Shown here in pieces: positions 45,009 through 52,983 of a stretch of DNA of 64,000 nt; positions within the stretch are counted from its first letter, which is position 1, and every line of letters starts with the position of its first letter. The stretch spans positions 1-64,000 of the forward strand of contig NZ_BCVE01000022.1 in assembly GCF_001591585.1 (NCBI RefSeq), written 5' to 3'. Both the position numbers and the translations under genes were made by a program. The stretch is from Niallia circulans NBRC 13626. Its GTDB lineage: Bacteria > Bacillota > Bacilli > Bacillales > Cytobacillaceae. The notes beneath the pieces were generated by a model that saw nothing but the letters and a program-made list of their open reading frames with translations, had not been told where the DNA came from and ran no database searches.

Positions 45009-45557
45009 TCCTCCTTTATAATTCTTATTATCAAATAAGTATTAATGCAGGACAAATACTATCGTTCGACTTTAATCGACAATAATTCCAATTAATGCTT
45101 ACCCTCTTTTGCAATTTAAAAGACATATATATTCTTTCTTTTTATTTCTTTTCTTTTCTTTTGTGTACTTATTGCATACATAAACGATAGTTATTGCATA
45201 CATGATGTAAACAGAAACCATAGTTAATGTTAACAATAACCCTAGTTAATGCATACATTAATTCTTAATTTTCGGACTCGAACCCTTTTTAACAAACTAT
45301 ATAGAATTTGCTAGTATGAGAGAGTATGTCGAAGTATCCAAGAGATAATCGATACTAAAACTATGTGAAATCAAACATTGATAGTATTTTTGAGTATGAG
45401 TGAGATAATTAAACATAATTGCTTTTAATCGTCTTATAGAAGTTTGTGAATTAGTGAAAACTCGCTTTATCCTGTTAAAGACCACTCTTTTTTTAATCTT
45501 AATACCGTGTATAATAAATCAGTCGAATATAAATAAATCGAAACCAAGGTGAATGAC
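45009..45557. other. Long non-coding stretch holding the direct-repeat array
   Basis: About 550 nt with no supported gene, the largest gap in the prophage. It contains four 22-bp direct repeats (45160-45258), described separately, a pyrimidine-rich tract on the plus strand (about 45130-45162) and AT-rich sequence to 45540. Likely a control region for the leftward late genes. Confidence 0.5.
45160..45258. repeat. Four phased 22-bp direct repeats
   Basis: Units at 45160-45181, 45182-45203, 45215-45236 and 45237-45258. Units 1-2 and 3-4 are directly abutting, and an 11-bp spacer separates the pairs, so all units are in phase with the helix. The shared core is TTAWTGCATACAT in three units and TTAATGTTAACAA in the fourth, preceded by AAACNATAG or close variants. 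This looks like a cooperative protein-binding array. Confidence 0.75.
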
Positions 45558-45734
45558 ATGTCAGAAGAAAAATACAACGGCTACGACACATCAATCATTT
45601 ATGATTATAAAGAGTACCCAGATAAAAAAGCTGGAATTTGTGATAACTGCGGCAATGCTCAATTTAAGAGTTCTGTTAAAGATTATGTTTTCTTACGCGA
45701 ATGCAGACAGTGTGGAATGAAGAAAACTATTTGA
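45558..45734 (+). CDS. Small Zn-ribbon protein on the opposite strand
   Basis: 58 residues from ATG 45558 (AAGGTG 7 nt upstream). Two CxxC pairs (GICDNCGNAQFK, ECRQCGMKK) form a zinc ribbon. It is transcribed rightward, against the late genes, with its own terminator, typical of a gene expressed in the lysogen. Its upstream region borders the repeat array, so it may share that control. Confidence 0.7.
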   Translation: MSEEKYNGYDTSIIYDYKEYPDKKAGICDNCGNAQFKSSVKDYVFLRECRQCGMKKTI

Positions 45735-45786
45735 CCCTTTGATGGGTCTTTTTTTGCATATAAAAAGCACCCGATTATTCGGATGC
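45733..45786. terminator. Two facing terminators
   Basis: Plus strand: GACCC (45733-45737) / GGGTC (45744-45748) then TTTTTTT. Minus strand: GCATCCG/CGGGTGC (45786-45767) then TTTTTA. They end the convergent Zn-ribbon and coiled-coil genes. Confidence 0.8.
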
Positions 45787-46122
45787 TTCGATATCTCTTA
45801 TTTCTTTTTCTACTTTTTTGATTAATTCCTTAACGTGATCAATTTTGGTATATTCAATATCCTTAGTAAGATGCGTTAATTCTTCTTCTTTTGTTTCGAT
45901 TAACTCCTGAACCTTATCCAATTCTTCAAAAACGTAACCTTCTTTTGTATTTCTTCCTTGTTCGAATCTAAAAGCAACATTACTTAAAATTCTTCTTTTA
46001 GTTTTTAATAAATCAATCTCTCTTTCGATTTCTCCAACTTGATTATCAAAATCGTTAAGTTGATTATTTAGTTCATTCAACCATAAGATAAGATTTTCTT
46101 TAATTATTTTGTTTTTTTCCAC
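45775..46122 (-). CDS. Coiled-coil protein, unknown
   Basis: 115 residues, almost entirely heptad helices (LNELNNQLNDFDNQVGEIER and ELIETKEEELTHLTKDIEYT). GGGAGAG precedes ATG. Soluble, probably dimeric. In phages such proteins can be accessory regulators or decoys. No family recognised. Confidence 0.6.
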   Translation of the reverse strand: MEKNKIIKENLILWLNELNNQLNDFDNQVGEIEREIDLLKTKRRILSNVAFRFEQGRNTKEGYVFEELDKVQELIETKEEELTHLTKDIEYTKIDHVKELIKKVEKEIRDIEASE

Positions 46123-46204
46123 ATAACATCTCTCCCTTCTCTTTAATTATCAAAGAAAGGGAAAATAGGTACAAGTTACTATCGTTCGTCAAATAACGAC
46201 AAAA

Positions 46205-46744
46205 TCAATTAATGATTCCTAATTCAAATGTATTTATCGCTTGTATTATTCTCTCTCTTTGATTCCTTGATGAATAGAGAACATTATTGCTTTCAATTGC
46301 TAAAAAGTAGATTACTTCAAGAACAGGTAAAACCACTTCATCAAGTGAACCAATTATTGAATAACCACTAGGCTTAAAATGAGAAAAATCATCTCTATAT
46401 TTCTTCAGTAAATCTATCGATAACCTTTGATTCTCCTTCAACTCTAATACTTTTCCAAATTCCGTTGTTAACATATCCTTATTTTGACACAACTTAAGAA
46501 CTCCACCGATACCCTTCAAATCTCTTTCATAATATTTCTTTTCTCTCTTACTTTCTACAAGGACTCGATCAGAAGGATTCGTTCCTCTTACATTACAGAC
46601 CGCAAAACCGTATAGAGCTCCATGTAGGCTTATGCACACCCATTTAAATCTATGGTTACTTTCATTATCCTTGTAAAATACTGCTGCTTGTTCCAAAAAA
46701 TCAATAGCATTTTCTAATTCATCAGATCTATATACTTCAAACAT
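46205..46744 (-). CDS. HEPN-like protein (possible defence gene)
   Basis: About 179 residues, all helical. It carries the R-x4-H pattern of HEPN nucleases in YRDDFSHFKPSG (about residues 122-134) and an upstream conserved-looking WVCISLHGALYGFAVC helix. HEPN proteins are RNases or RNA binders in toxin-antitoxin and abortive-infection systems. ATG 46744 is chosen because AAAGGAG lies 9 nt upstream; the TTG at 46753 is too close. It sits in the accessory block, so exclusion of other phages is plausible (inference). Confidence 0.6.
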   Translation of the reverse strand: MFEVYRSDELENAIDFLEQAAVFYKDNESNHRFKWVCISLHGALYGFAVCNVRGTNPSDRVLVESKREKKYYERDLKGIGGVLKLCQNKDMLTTEFGKVLELKENQRLSIDLLKKYRDDFSHFKPSGYSIIGSLDEVVLPVLEVIYFLAIESNNVLYSSRNQRERIIQAINTFELGIIN

Positions 46745-46797
46745 ACAACTCAACTCCTTTTATTTTTAGTATTAATTCTACAAAAAAAGTTGATTTC

Positions 46798-46950
46798 CTA
46801 CTTTTTTCTCCTAATAGCCCCATTATGCCTTTTATAAGTATCCCTGTTAGTACCCATCAATTCACGTAAATCCTGCTTAGATAATTTCTCTTTCCTAATC
46901 TTCTTTAACTTCTCTTTGGTGTCAGTTCGTAGATGATTTTCAAGTTTCAT
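46798..46950 (-). CDS. Small basic phage protein
   Basis: 50 residues (MKLENHLRTDTKEKLKKIRK, then KLSKQDLRELMGTNRDTYKR and a basic tail). The second half reads as a short HTH-like helix pair. Very similar tiny basic proteins are common in Bacillus prophages. GGTGATT precedes ATG. Probably nucleic-acid binding. Confidence 0.65.
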   Translation of the reverse strand: MKLENHLRTDTKEKLKKIRKEKLSKQDLRELMGTNRDTYKRHNGAIRRKK

Positions 46951-47168
46951 AATCACCACATCCTATAATAGTGTTCAGACTTACAGAAATAGCCTAAATT
47001 TTGTTTTTAATAACTCACTAGAGTATTTGTTCATTAAAACAGAAAAACGCTCCTATGAGTCTAGGAACGTTTCTTTTGAATATTTTCTTGATAATATAAA
47101 TTTAACACGGATAATACCTAATATCTTAAAGTACTGTTAAACTTTTTTTAAATTTTTTTTATATTTTA

Positions 47169-48041
47169 TTAATTATTTGGCTCTACATGAACGTGTACAT
47201 CATAAACTCCATAATCGTCCCTTAAAGTACGTTCGATAATATCAGCTATATCATGTGCTTTTCTTATGTCCAATGTTGATTTTACAAGAACTTCAACATC
47301 AATAACTTCATTGTTCCCATAATTCCTTCCTTTAATTTCTTTAATTCCTTTTACTCCTTCTATATTCATTATTGCTTCCTGGTAAGTCATTATCTTATCC
47401 TCATCAAATCCATCAGAAAGTTCATGAGTAGCTTCTTTAAATATCCCCAAAGCAGTTTTGCATATTAAAATCCCCACAATAAATGCAGTAACTGAATCTA
47501 ACCATGGCATATTCATCTGAGATCCAAAAATTCCTATTGCAGTTCCTATACTCACCCAGGCATCAGAAATATTATCTTTGGCAGCAGACATAACAGCTGT
47601 ACTTTTTATTCTTAATGCTAGTTTTTTATTATAACGATAAACATAGTACATAACTATTGCAGAGATCAACCCGACATAAGCTGCAACAATGTCGGGTGAT
47701 TCACTCTCACCTCTAAATAAAGACGTAGTAGCTTCAAATAATACTTGTAAACCAACTACCATCATAATAAAAGAAGCTACCATTGAAGCAATGCCTTCAC
47801 TCTTCCAATGTCCATATTTGTGATTACTATCTGGTGGTCTTTGAGCTAATCTTAAGCCTATTAATACAGCAATTGACGCTATAATATCAGTAGTGTTGTT
47901 TAGTCCATCAGCTTTTAGAGCAGCAGAATTACTAATATACCCTACTACTAATTTAAATATTGAAAGGACTATATAAGCAATAATACTTATAATCGCTCCA
48001 CGTTCACCTAGTTTTAAATTTTTATACTTTTGTTCTTCCAT
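47169..48041 (-). CDS. Cation diffusion facilitator efflux transporter
   Basis: About 290 residues. Six membrane helices (YIVLSIFKLVVGYISNSAAL, IIASIAVLIGLRLA, IASMVASFIMMVVGL, ...) and a C-terminal cytoplasmic ferredoxin-like domain (VDVEVLVKSTLDIRKAHDIA...VHVHVEPN). Metal-site motifs read NTTD-like in helix 2 (DGLNNTTD) and DxxxD in helix 5 (KDNISDAW), closer to manganese-type than zinc-type (HxxxD) members. AGGGGTGG precedes ATG 48041. A CDF pump inside a prophage is unusual cargo and likely gives the lysogen metal tolerance (inference). Confidence 0.88.
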   Translation of the reverse strand: MEEQKYKNLKLGERGAIISIIAYIVLSIFKLVVGYISNSAALKADGLNNTTDIIASIAVLIGLRLAQRPPDSNHKYGHWKSEGIASMVASFIMMVVGLQVLFEATTSLFRGESESPDIVAAYVGLISAIVMYYVYRYNKKLALRIKSTAVMSAAKDNISDAWVSIGTAIGIFGSQMNMPWLDSVTAFIVGILICKTALGIFKEATHELSDGFDEDKIMTYQEAIMNIEGVKGIKEIKGRNYGNNEVIDVEVLVKSTLDIRKAHDIADIIERTLRDDYGVYDVHVHVEPNN

Positions 48042-48182
48042 ACAATCCACCCCTTGCCAACATAAATCTAATATTAACAAGTAAAATTCGAGTGGGTCTA
48101 CAGAAACCTTTTTGTCCATTTTTATAAAAAATTGATTAAGTTAACTAAGTTGGTAAAGGTGAAATTTCTTACTTAGGGACAA

Positions 48183-48632
48183 TTATCTAGTAATAGCTAC
48201 ATTAAGGTTTAAAGCTAATCGATAAAATGCTTTCCATCGGATTTTGTTATATGTCACATGGCTTATTGGTGGTTGAAATTTAAAACAATATACATTGTAA
48301 TCCGTTATATATTCAGATTCATTGGTCATGTACCTTTCTTCAATCAAGAATCTCTCCATCTTAGGCAACCTTGCTACAGCTCTTTCTACTCGATTGATGA
48401 AGTTTTGTCGATATGCTTGTTGATCTACGTTATATGTAGCAATATTGGAAGTCTGGTCGCTTGTCTGATTAGTTGGTCCATGGTATCTGGATTCTGAACT
48501 TGCAGTAATACTCGCTTCTCTTTCTTCAAATTCTAGATACTTGAATAATCGATATTTCTCTAGTTCGCCTTCCACAGCCTGCTGCGTTAATTTTCTATCT
48601 ATCTCAGGAAGCACAAAAGACATTTGTTTCAA
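48183..48632 (-). CDS. ArpU-family phage late transcription regulator
   Basis: About 149 residues. The region VERAVARLPKMERFLIEERY and NVYCFKFQPPISHVTYNKIR, ending ALNLNVAI, matches the ArpU family, sigma-region-4-like regulators that activate late genes in Gram-positive siphoviruses. GGGGGGAG fits the TTG at 48632. Placed at the end of the early region, right where a late activator is expected. The repeat array at 45160 is a candidate target. Confidence 0.82.
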   Translation of the reverse strand: MKQMSFVLPEIDRKLTQQAVEGELEKYRLFKYLEFEEREASITASSESRYHGPTNQTSDQTSNIATYNVDQQAYRQNFINRVERAVARLPKMERFLIEERYMTNESEYITDYNVYCFKFQPPISHVTYNKIRWKAFYRLALNLNVAITR

Positions 48633-48704
48633 GACGACTCCCCCCATGATATAATTTATTTAGGTTGTTTTATTTATTGCTGGGAAGAGTATTCCTGGCT
48701 TTTT

Positions 48705-48863
48705 TTATTTGATTCCATATTTCTCTTTCATAAACTCCACTTCATTAGTTACTTTCTGAAGAATACGTTTTTCGACCATGATATCATTCTCTGTGGCGTT
48801 AGGACGTTTAATATAATGCTGTAAGGCATGCTTGATTATCTGCAGCTTTTTATATTCCTTCAT
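48705..48863 (-). CDS. Small helical phage protein
   Basis: 52 residues (MKEYKKLQIIKHALQHYIKR, RPNATENDIMVEKRILQKVT, then NEVEFMKEKYGIK). GGAGGGG precedes ATG, which overlaps the end of the upstream gene. Unknown; typical of early phage regions. Confidence 0.6.
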   Translation of the reverse strand: MKEYKKLQIIKHALQHYIKRPNATENDIMVEKRILQKVTNEVEFMKEKYGIK

Positions 48864-49135
48864 TCCCCTCCACCTTTCAATGCTTTTCTAGAAATATTCA
48901 CCATGTTTTCTCTTAAGTTAAAAGGCATATTTGCGATTTCTTTCAATGCTTTTTCATATCTCTCCATTTTTTTAAGCAATTCATGATACTGACCATTTAT
49001 CTGAACAACTATATTACAATCACCAACAGTTAACGCTCCAACAGGATCATTTTCAATCCATTGGCGACTTGCTTCTTGCATGATGTATCCTAATTGATGA
49101 TGATTTTTGGATATAAATTTTTGTACCTCATCCAT
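48860..49135 (-). CDS. Conserved early phage protein
   Basis: 91 residues: ISKNHHQLGYIMQEASRQWI, then LTVGDCNIVVQINGQYHELL and a charged C-terminal helix. GGAGGGTGAAGGG precedes ATG. No domain recognised. Confidence 0.55.
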   Translation of the reverse strand: MDEVQKFISKNHHQLGYIMQEASRQWIENDPVGALTVGDCNIVVQINGQYHELLKKMERYEKALKEIANMPFNLRENMVNISRKALKGGGE

Positions 49136-49152
49136 TTCCCTTCACCCTCCAA

Positions 49153-49386
49153 TTATTTTATTCCCATCACTACATAGCCGTCTTTTTGTGCATAGTCTGT
49201 TATATATGTGATTTGTTTTAGCAATTCTCTGTTAGTGTATCTATTTTCTTCTGGTACAAATTCTGTTAGCAGTATTTCATCTCCAATTTTAAAATCACGG
49301 TCATTCCGTCTAATTTCAAACGTTTTTACTCCCGCCAAAACCGCACTGTAATATTGTGGTTCTATTTTCAGTTCATGCCTTTTCAT
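49153..49386 (-). CDS. DUF3850 / ASCH-like RNA-binding domain protein
   Basis: 77 residues. HELKIEPQYYSAVLAGVKTF and EIRRNDRDFKIGDEILLTEF are typical of DUF3850, a small ASCH/PUA-type beta barrel thought to bind RNA or modified nucleotides. The basic EIRRNDR motif is intact. Early gene with GGAGAAGG before ATG. Confidence 0.8.
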   Translation of the reverse strand: MKRHELKIEPQYYSAVLAGVKTFEIRRNDRDFKIGDEILLTEFVPEENRYTNRELLKQITYITDYAQKDGYVVMGIK

Positions 49387-49432
49387 TTCCCTTCTCCCTT
49401 CCTTTCTGCGGATAAGTTTCGTAATGTGCGTA

Positions 49433-49744
49433 TTAATATTCAGTTGAACAAATGATGCAAGGTTTAGTTATTTTTTCGTTTTCTATAACCCAAGAAAAAG
49501 GCTTTAATACGAATAATTCCCCACCAACATTTCTCATATTCAATTGAGTGAGTGTTTGTTCTTCTGTTGGTAAATCATCAACGTTGACATACATAGTTTC
49601 CGATAGGGACACTTCTCCCCATGATGAAAAATCAGTTTCTATTTCTTCTTTTTCAAATCCAGTTTCTTTTTCATAAAATTCCTTTGCTTGAACTTCGTTT
49701 TCAGCACACACCCAATCACAATCGTTCATTCTAAATACTTTCAT
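49433..49744 (-). CDS. Hypothetical early phage protein
   Basis: 103 residues, acidic (RMNDCDWVCAENEVQAKEFY, ETGFEKEEIETDFSSWGEVS). It resembles small phage proteins annotated only as hypothetical. AAAGGAGGAATTG precedes ATG. Two Cys near the end (KPCIICSTEY) could bind metal. Confidence 0.6.
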   Translation of the reverse strand: MKVFRMNDCDWVCAENEVQAKEFYEKETGFEKEEIETDFSSWGEVSLSETMYVNVDDLPTEEQTLTQLNMRNVGGELFVLKPFSWVIENEKITKPCIICSTEY

Positions 49745-49867
49745 TTCAATTCCTCCTTTTTATTGAATAATAGTTATCTATGTTTTCTCTCCTGGTGCCT
49801 ATATCCCAAATACATAACCGAAAAAAGAAATATCTGACCTAGACAAAAACCGAAGAGAAATTGCATA

Positions 49868-50218
49868 TCAACTATTCAACATCGCTTGTCGTTCGGCATC
49901 TTTTAAACGTTTATACTCTCTAAACACCTTAGTCAGCTGTTCTTTCTCCCCATAAACCCAAATGCGATCATATGGTAAATTCCAATCTTTTAAGGTCTCA
50001 TAAGAAACTTCTACACCATCACCCACATTCGCCCAAATACGAACTGTAGTTATATCTTCAGGTGGTTTTCCATCAACAAGAAAAGTAGTGTGATTGATAT
50101 TGCCATTTGAATGGAACAATACTCCTTTATTAAACTTTTCTAATTCCTCCTGTGCTGCAAGTAACATAGCTGCTAATTCTTCTTTTTTATGTTTTTTCAT
50201 TAGAGTTTCAATTTTCAT
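49868..50218 (-). CDS. Hypothetical early phage protein
   Basis: 116 residues. A charged N-terminal helix (TLMKKHKKEELAAMLLAAQE) and a middle beta region (TTVRIWANVGDGVEVSYETL). GGAG precedes ATG. No family recognised. Confidence 0.55.
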   Translation of the reverse strand: MKIETLMKKHKKEELAAMLLAAQEELEKFNKGVLFHSNGNINHTTFLVDGKPPEDITTVRIWANVGDGVEVSYETLKDWNLPYDRIWVYGEKEQLTKVFREYKRLKDAERQAMLNS

Positions 50219-50283
50219 TACTGCCAGCTCCTTAATATAATGGGTTTAATTCTCCCCTTCTCGAAAGAAGAGGAGCAAATCTA

Positions 50284-50763
50284 TTAATCTAATGAATCCT
50301 CATCGTTTGGAGAAGCAAATGGATCTCCGTCTAGTTCATCTTCTTCCTTGTCTACATCATCTAGAGAAAGTTGATCTGGGCTGATATTAGCTGTCCCATC
50401 TTTATCAACTGAATAAGGAATGCCCTCGTGCTCGTCCTCAAAATCATCTGTGCTCATTTGAGTTTCAACAATATGGAGTGTTACATCTGAGCCTGCTTTT
50501 TTATAAAAATTGAATGTATTTTCAGCAGAAGCATCGACTTTCACAATGAACTCTAAAACTGTTTTCTTACTGTCCTTAGTTGTCTTGCTAAATTCACATT
50601 TTAGCTTATGTTCCACTCCTTCAATTTCAAGAAGAACCATTTCGCGAGTGAGCATATTTAATTCCGGCTTTTTCTCGTCTTCACCCTTCACATGGAATTG
50701 AACAAGCTCCTTTTTGCTATCCTTCGTTTGTTTGTTAAAATGCGCTTTAACAGATACTTGCAT
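50284..50763 (-). CDS. Phage replication-region protein, acidic C-terminus
   Basis: 159 residues. The beta-rich N-terminal 110 residues contain two similar halves (HFNKQTKDSKKELVQFHVKG and EFSKTTKDSKKTVLEFIVKV), an internal duplication. The last 50 residues are strongly acidic, as in single-strand-binding or DNA-mimic proteins. It follows the RuvC-like gene by 2 nt. Function not known; DNA-metabolism accessory is a guess. Confidence 0.6.
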   Translation of the reverse strand: MQVSVKAHFNKQTKDSKKELVQFHVKGEDEKKPELNMLTREMVLLEIEGVEHKLKCEFSKTTKDSKKTVLEFIVKVDASAENTFNFYKKAGSDVTLHIVETQMSTDDFEDEHEGIPYSVDKDGTANISPDQLSLDDVDKEEDELDGDPFASPNDEDSLD

Positions 50764-50765
50764 GA

Positions 50766-51323
50766 TTAATTCGCTCCTTTTAAGATAGTGTCGATTACTT
50801 CATTTTGATAACTAATTCCGTATTCCTTTATTAATGGGCTATGCTTGGTGTAATATACATCTCTTGCTATTTGAGCCAATACATAAGCATCAATTACGTT
50901 GTCGCTTTTATGAGAATAATTAAAGTGTTCCTTTACAGCCGCCTTAACAGCTCTCTTTTTTTCAGGACCAGATAATCTTCTCTTACTTCCTTTTTCTCCT
51001 GTCCAACCAGTTACGCCAACATATTTTTTTAGTGCATTTGGTGCAACTTCAATGTAATTCATTTTCCTAGCATCAAGCGCCATACGGATTCCCCATCCAA
51101 TGCCACCATTCTGCACTGCTTGTTGAGAAGCAAATCCAAATCCCTCAATAGCGATAATGTCATCCTTTTTTATGTGGTCCATAACATCTATAATCATGGT
51201 TCTCATGCGTTTTGGATCTACAGTACCTATTCCGGTAATCTCTTTTTCTTTTAAAATCCCTTCCTCATCATCTAATGCAACAAATCCTGTCTTCGTGGAT
51301 GGATCTATACCTATAAATCTCAT
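50766..51323 (-). CDS. RuvC-like Holliday junction resolvase
   Basis: 185 residues. RNase H-type fold with the first catalytic Asp in RFIGIDPSTKTGFVAL, Glu in DIIAIEGFGFASQQA and the C-terminal DNVIDAYVLAQIA acidic pair. A basic region APNALKKYVGVTGWTGEKGS follows the core. It resolves branched DNA before packaging. GGTGAG precedes ATG. Confidence 0.85.
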   Translation of the reverse strand: MRFIGIDPSTKTGFVALDDEEGILKEKEITGIGTVDPKRMRTMIIDVMDHIKKDDIIAIEGFGFASQQAVQNGGIGWGIRMALDARKMNYIEVAPNALKKYVGVTGWTGEKGSKRRLSGPEKKRAVKAAVKEHFNYSHKSDNVIDAYVLAQIARDVYYTKHSPLIKEYGISYQNEVIDTILKGAN

Positions 51324-51327
51324 AAAC

Positions 51328-51642
51328 TCACCTTCTTAATTTAATGGACCGTTTTTTTTTATTCATCAATTGAATCTGGGATATTATTTGATTAATATCA
51401 AACCCTAGATTGCTTTTAACGATAATACGATTCATTCTATTTACTACTTGATAAAATTCTTCTTCATTCCAATTTAAAACGGCAGAAACAACATATATCA
51501 AACTCACTCTTTCCTTCACGTTGTTAACCTTTCTAGATTGAGCATACTTAACTAATACATCCTTTAACTCCGTTAATTCTGCTGATAATTCTTTTCCATC
51601 CAATAATGTTTCTAAATCTTTATCAGTTTGGGTTTCGGCCAT
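51328..51642 (-). CDS. Hypothetical replication-region protein
   Basis: 104 residues, helical: TDKDLETLLDGKELSAELTE, LKDVLVKYAQSRKVNNVKER and a basic C-terminus (MNKKKRSIKLRR). It sits between helicase and resolvase genes. Could be a helicase partner; not recognised. Confidence 0.55.
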   Translation of the reverse strand: MAETQTDKDLETLLDGKELSAELTELKDVLVKYAQSRKVNNVKERVSLIYVVSAVLNWNEEEFYQVVNRMNRIIVKSNLGFDINQIISQIQLMNKKKRSIKLRR

Positions 51643-51654
51643 CTTTTATTCCTC

Positions 51655-52983
51655 CTATTCCTTACTAGGTAATTCTGTAAAATGCTGCTTCCATCCTTGG
51701 AACAACAATCTGAAATCATTCAAGCCTGTATCTCGACCTTTTGCTATTGTCTGTTGAATAACTTTTCCGCCCATTTCCGTATCGTCTGGATTGTGCCAAA
51801 GGAACTCAACTACATCTGCATCCTGTTCAATGGAACCACTCTCTTTTAAATGTGATAGCTGCGGCTTCAATGCCTTTTCAAACTCACGAGACATTTGAGA
51901 TAGCATATAGAAACAACACTCTAGTTCTCTTGCAATCTGTTTAGCTGCACCTGTAACATTTCCAATAGCTTGCGATCTACTTTCGCCTTTACGTTGTGGA
52001 ATGTTCATAATCTGTAAGTAATCCACTGCAATTAAAGCTACTTTTCCATGTTTCTTTTTGAACTGCCTAGCTATTGCCCTTACTTCATCAATAGTTATAT
52101 AAGGCTTGTCTTGTATGAAAATAGGCAGAAATTCAAAACCTTCATACGCATTTTTTAAGGTATCCAGTTCTTTTTCACTTAAAGTTTTTGCTTTAATTCT
52201 TTGATAAGGAATACCTGTAACAGAAGACATCATCCTGTCTTTCAGTTCGTCTTCCCCCATCTCTTGAGAGAAAATAAGAACTACACCTTTATGTTGTTTA
52301 GCAGCTCCATAACACGTTTGAAGCATTTTAGCTGTTTTACCTACTGATGGTCTTCCAGCACTTACATATAACCAACCTCGCCATAATCCCTTCGCCCAAT
52401 TATCAAAAAACTTGAACTCTGTTTTTATGTAATCTGCTTGGGTGGATAGATGCTTAAAGTAATCTTCTTTACTTTCAGAAAAGCTTCTCATTTTCACATT
52501 ATCCTGCGGTCTCATTTCACCAACTAATGTTTCAATAGCTGAGAAATACTCTTCGTCCGTTTCATAATCATCCCTAGTCATTCCCTTGATAATCTCGCCC
52601 ATATTCTTTGTGCGTCTTTCTAATGCCTTGGAACGAATAATTCTTGCATAATATTCCGTGCTGGCTGTAGAAGGACAGGCGGCTGTTAAATCCATAAGGT
52701 AGGATACACCGCCCATATTTTCTACTTGGTCGAATTTCACATAGGTTTCTGTAACAGTTACAACATCAACAGGAACACCTTTTTTCTCTAGATACCTCAT
52801 AACCTTGTATATTTGTTGGTGCCTTTGAGAAGAAAAATCTCTAACTTCTAGAAAAGTAATTTCATCCAAAACATTCGAATCAATAAGGATAGCCCCTAAT
52901 ACAGATTGTTCAACCGATATATCATTTATTTCTTGTTCAGCTGCTCCAATCGAATTCAGAAGGATCACCCCCTGCTGCAACAA
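51655..52983 (-). CDS. DnaB-like replicative helicase
   Basis: 442 residues. N-terminal DnaB domain (SVEQSVLGAILIDSNVLDEI) and C-terminal RecA-like ATPase with Walker A SAGRPSVGKTAKM, Walker B VALIAVDYLQIM and the QLSHLKESGSIEQDADVVEF segment typical of DnaB. It unwinds phage DNA at the fork. It overlaps the initiator gene by 47 nt; the first codon is TTG at 52983 but the strong GGGGGTGAT lies inside the frame, so the real start may be a few codons later. Confidence 0.9.
   Translation of the reverse strand: MLQQGVILLNSIGAAEQEINDISVEQSVLGAILIDSNVLDEITFLEVRDFSSQRHQQIYKVMRYLEKKGVPVDVVTVTETYVKFDQVENMGGVSYLMDLTAACPSTASTEYYARIIRSKALERRTKNMGEIIKGMTRDDYETDEEYFSAIETLVGEMRPQDNVKMRSFSESKEDYFKHLSTQADYIKTEFKFFDNWAKGLWRGWLYVSAGRPSVGKTAKMLQTCYGAAKQHKGVVLIFSQEMGEDELKDRMMSSVTGIPYQRIKAKTLSEKELDTLKNAYEGFEFLPIFIQDKPYITIDEVRAIARQFKKKHGKVALIAVDYLQIMNIPQRKGESRSQAIGNVTGAAKQIARELECCFYMLSQMSREFEKALKPQLSHLKESGSIEQDADVVEFLWHNPDDTEMGGKVIQQTIAKGRDTGLNDFRLLFQGWKQHFTELPSKE

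Noticed and set aside
45297-45485. 62-codon leftward frame
   Set aside because: Weak start, unusual composition (many Ser, Thr, Ile and Tyr) and no ribosome binding site. It lies in an apparent regulatory gap.
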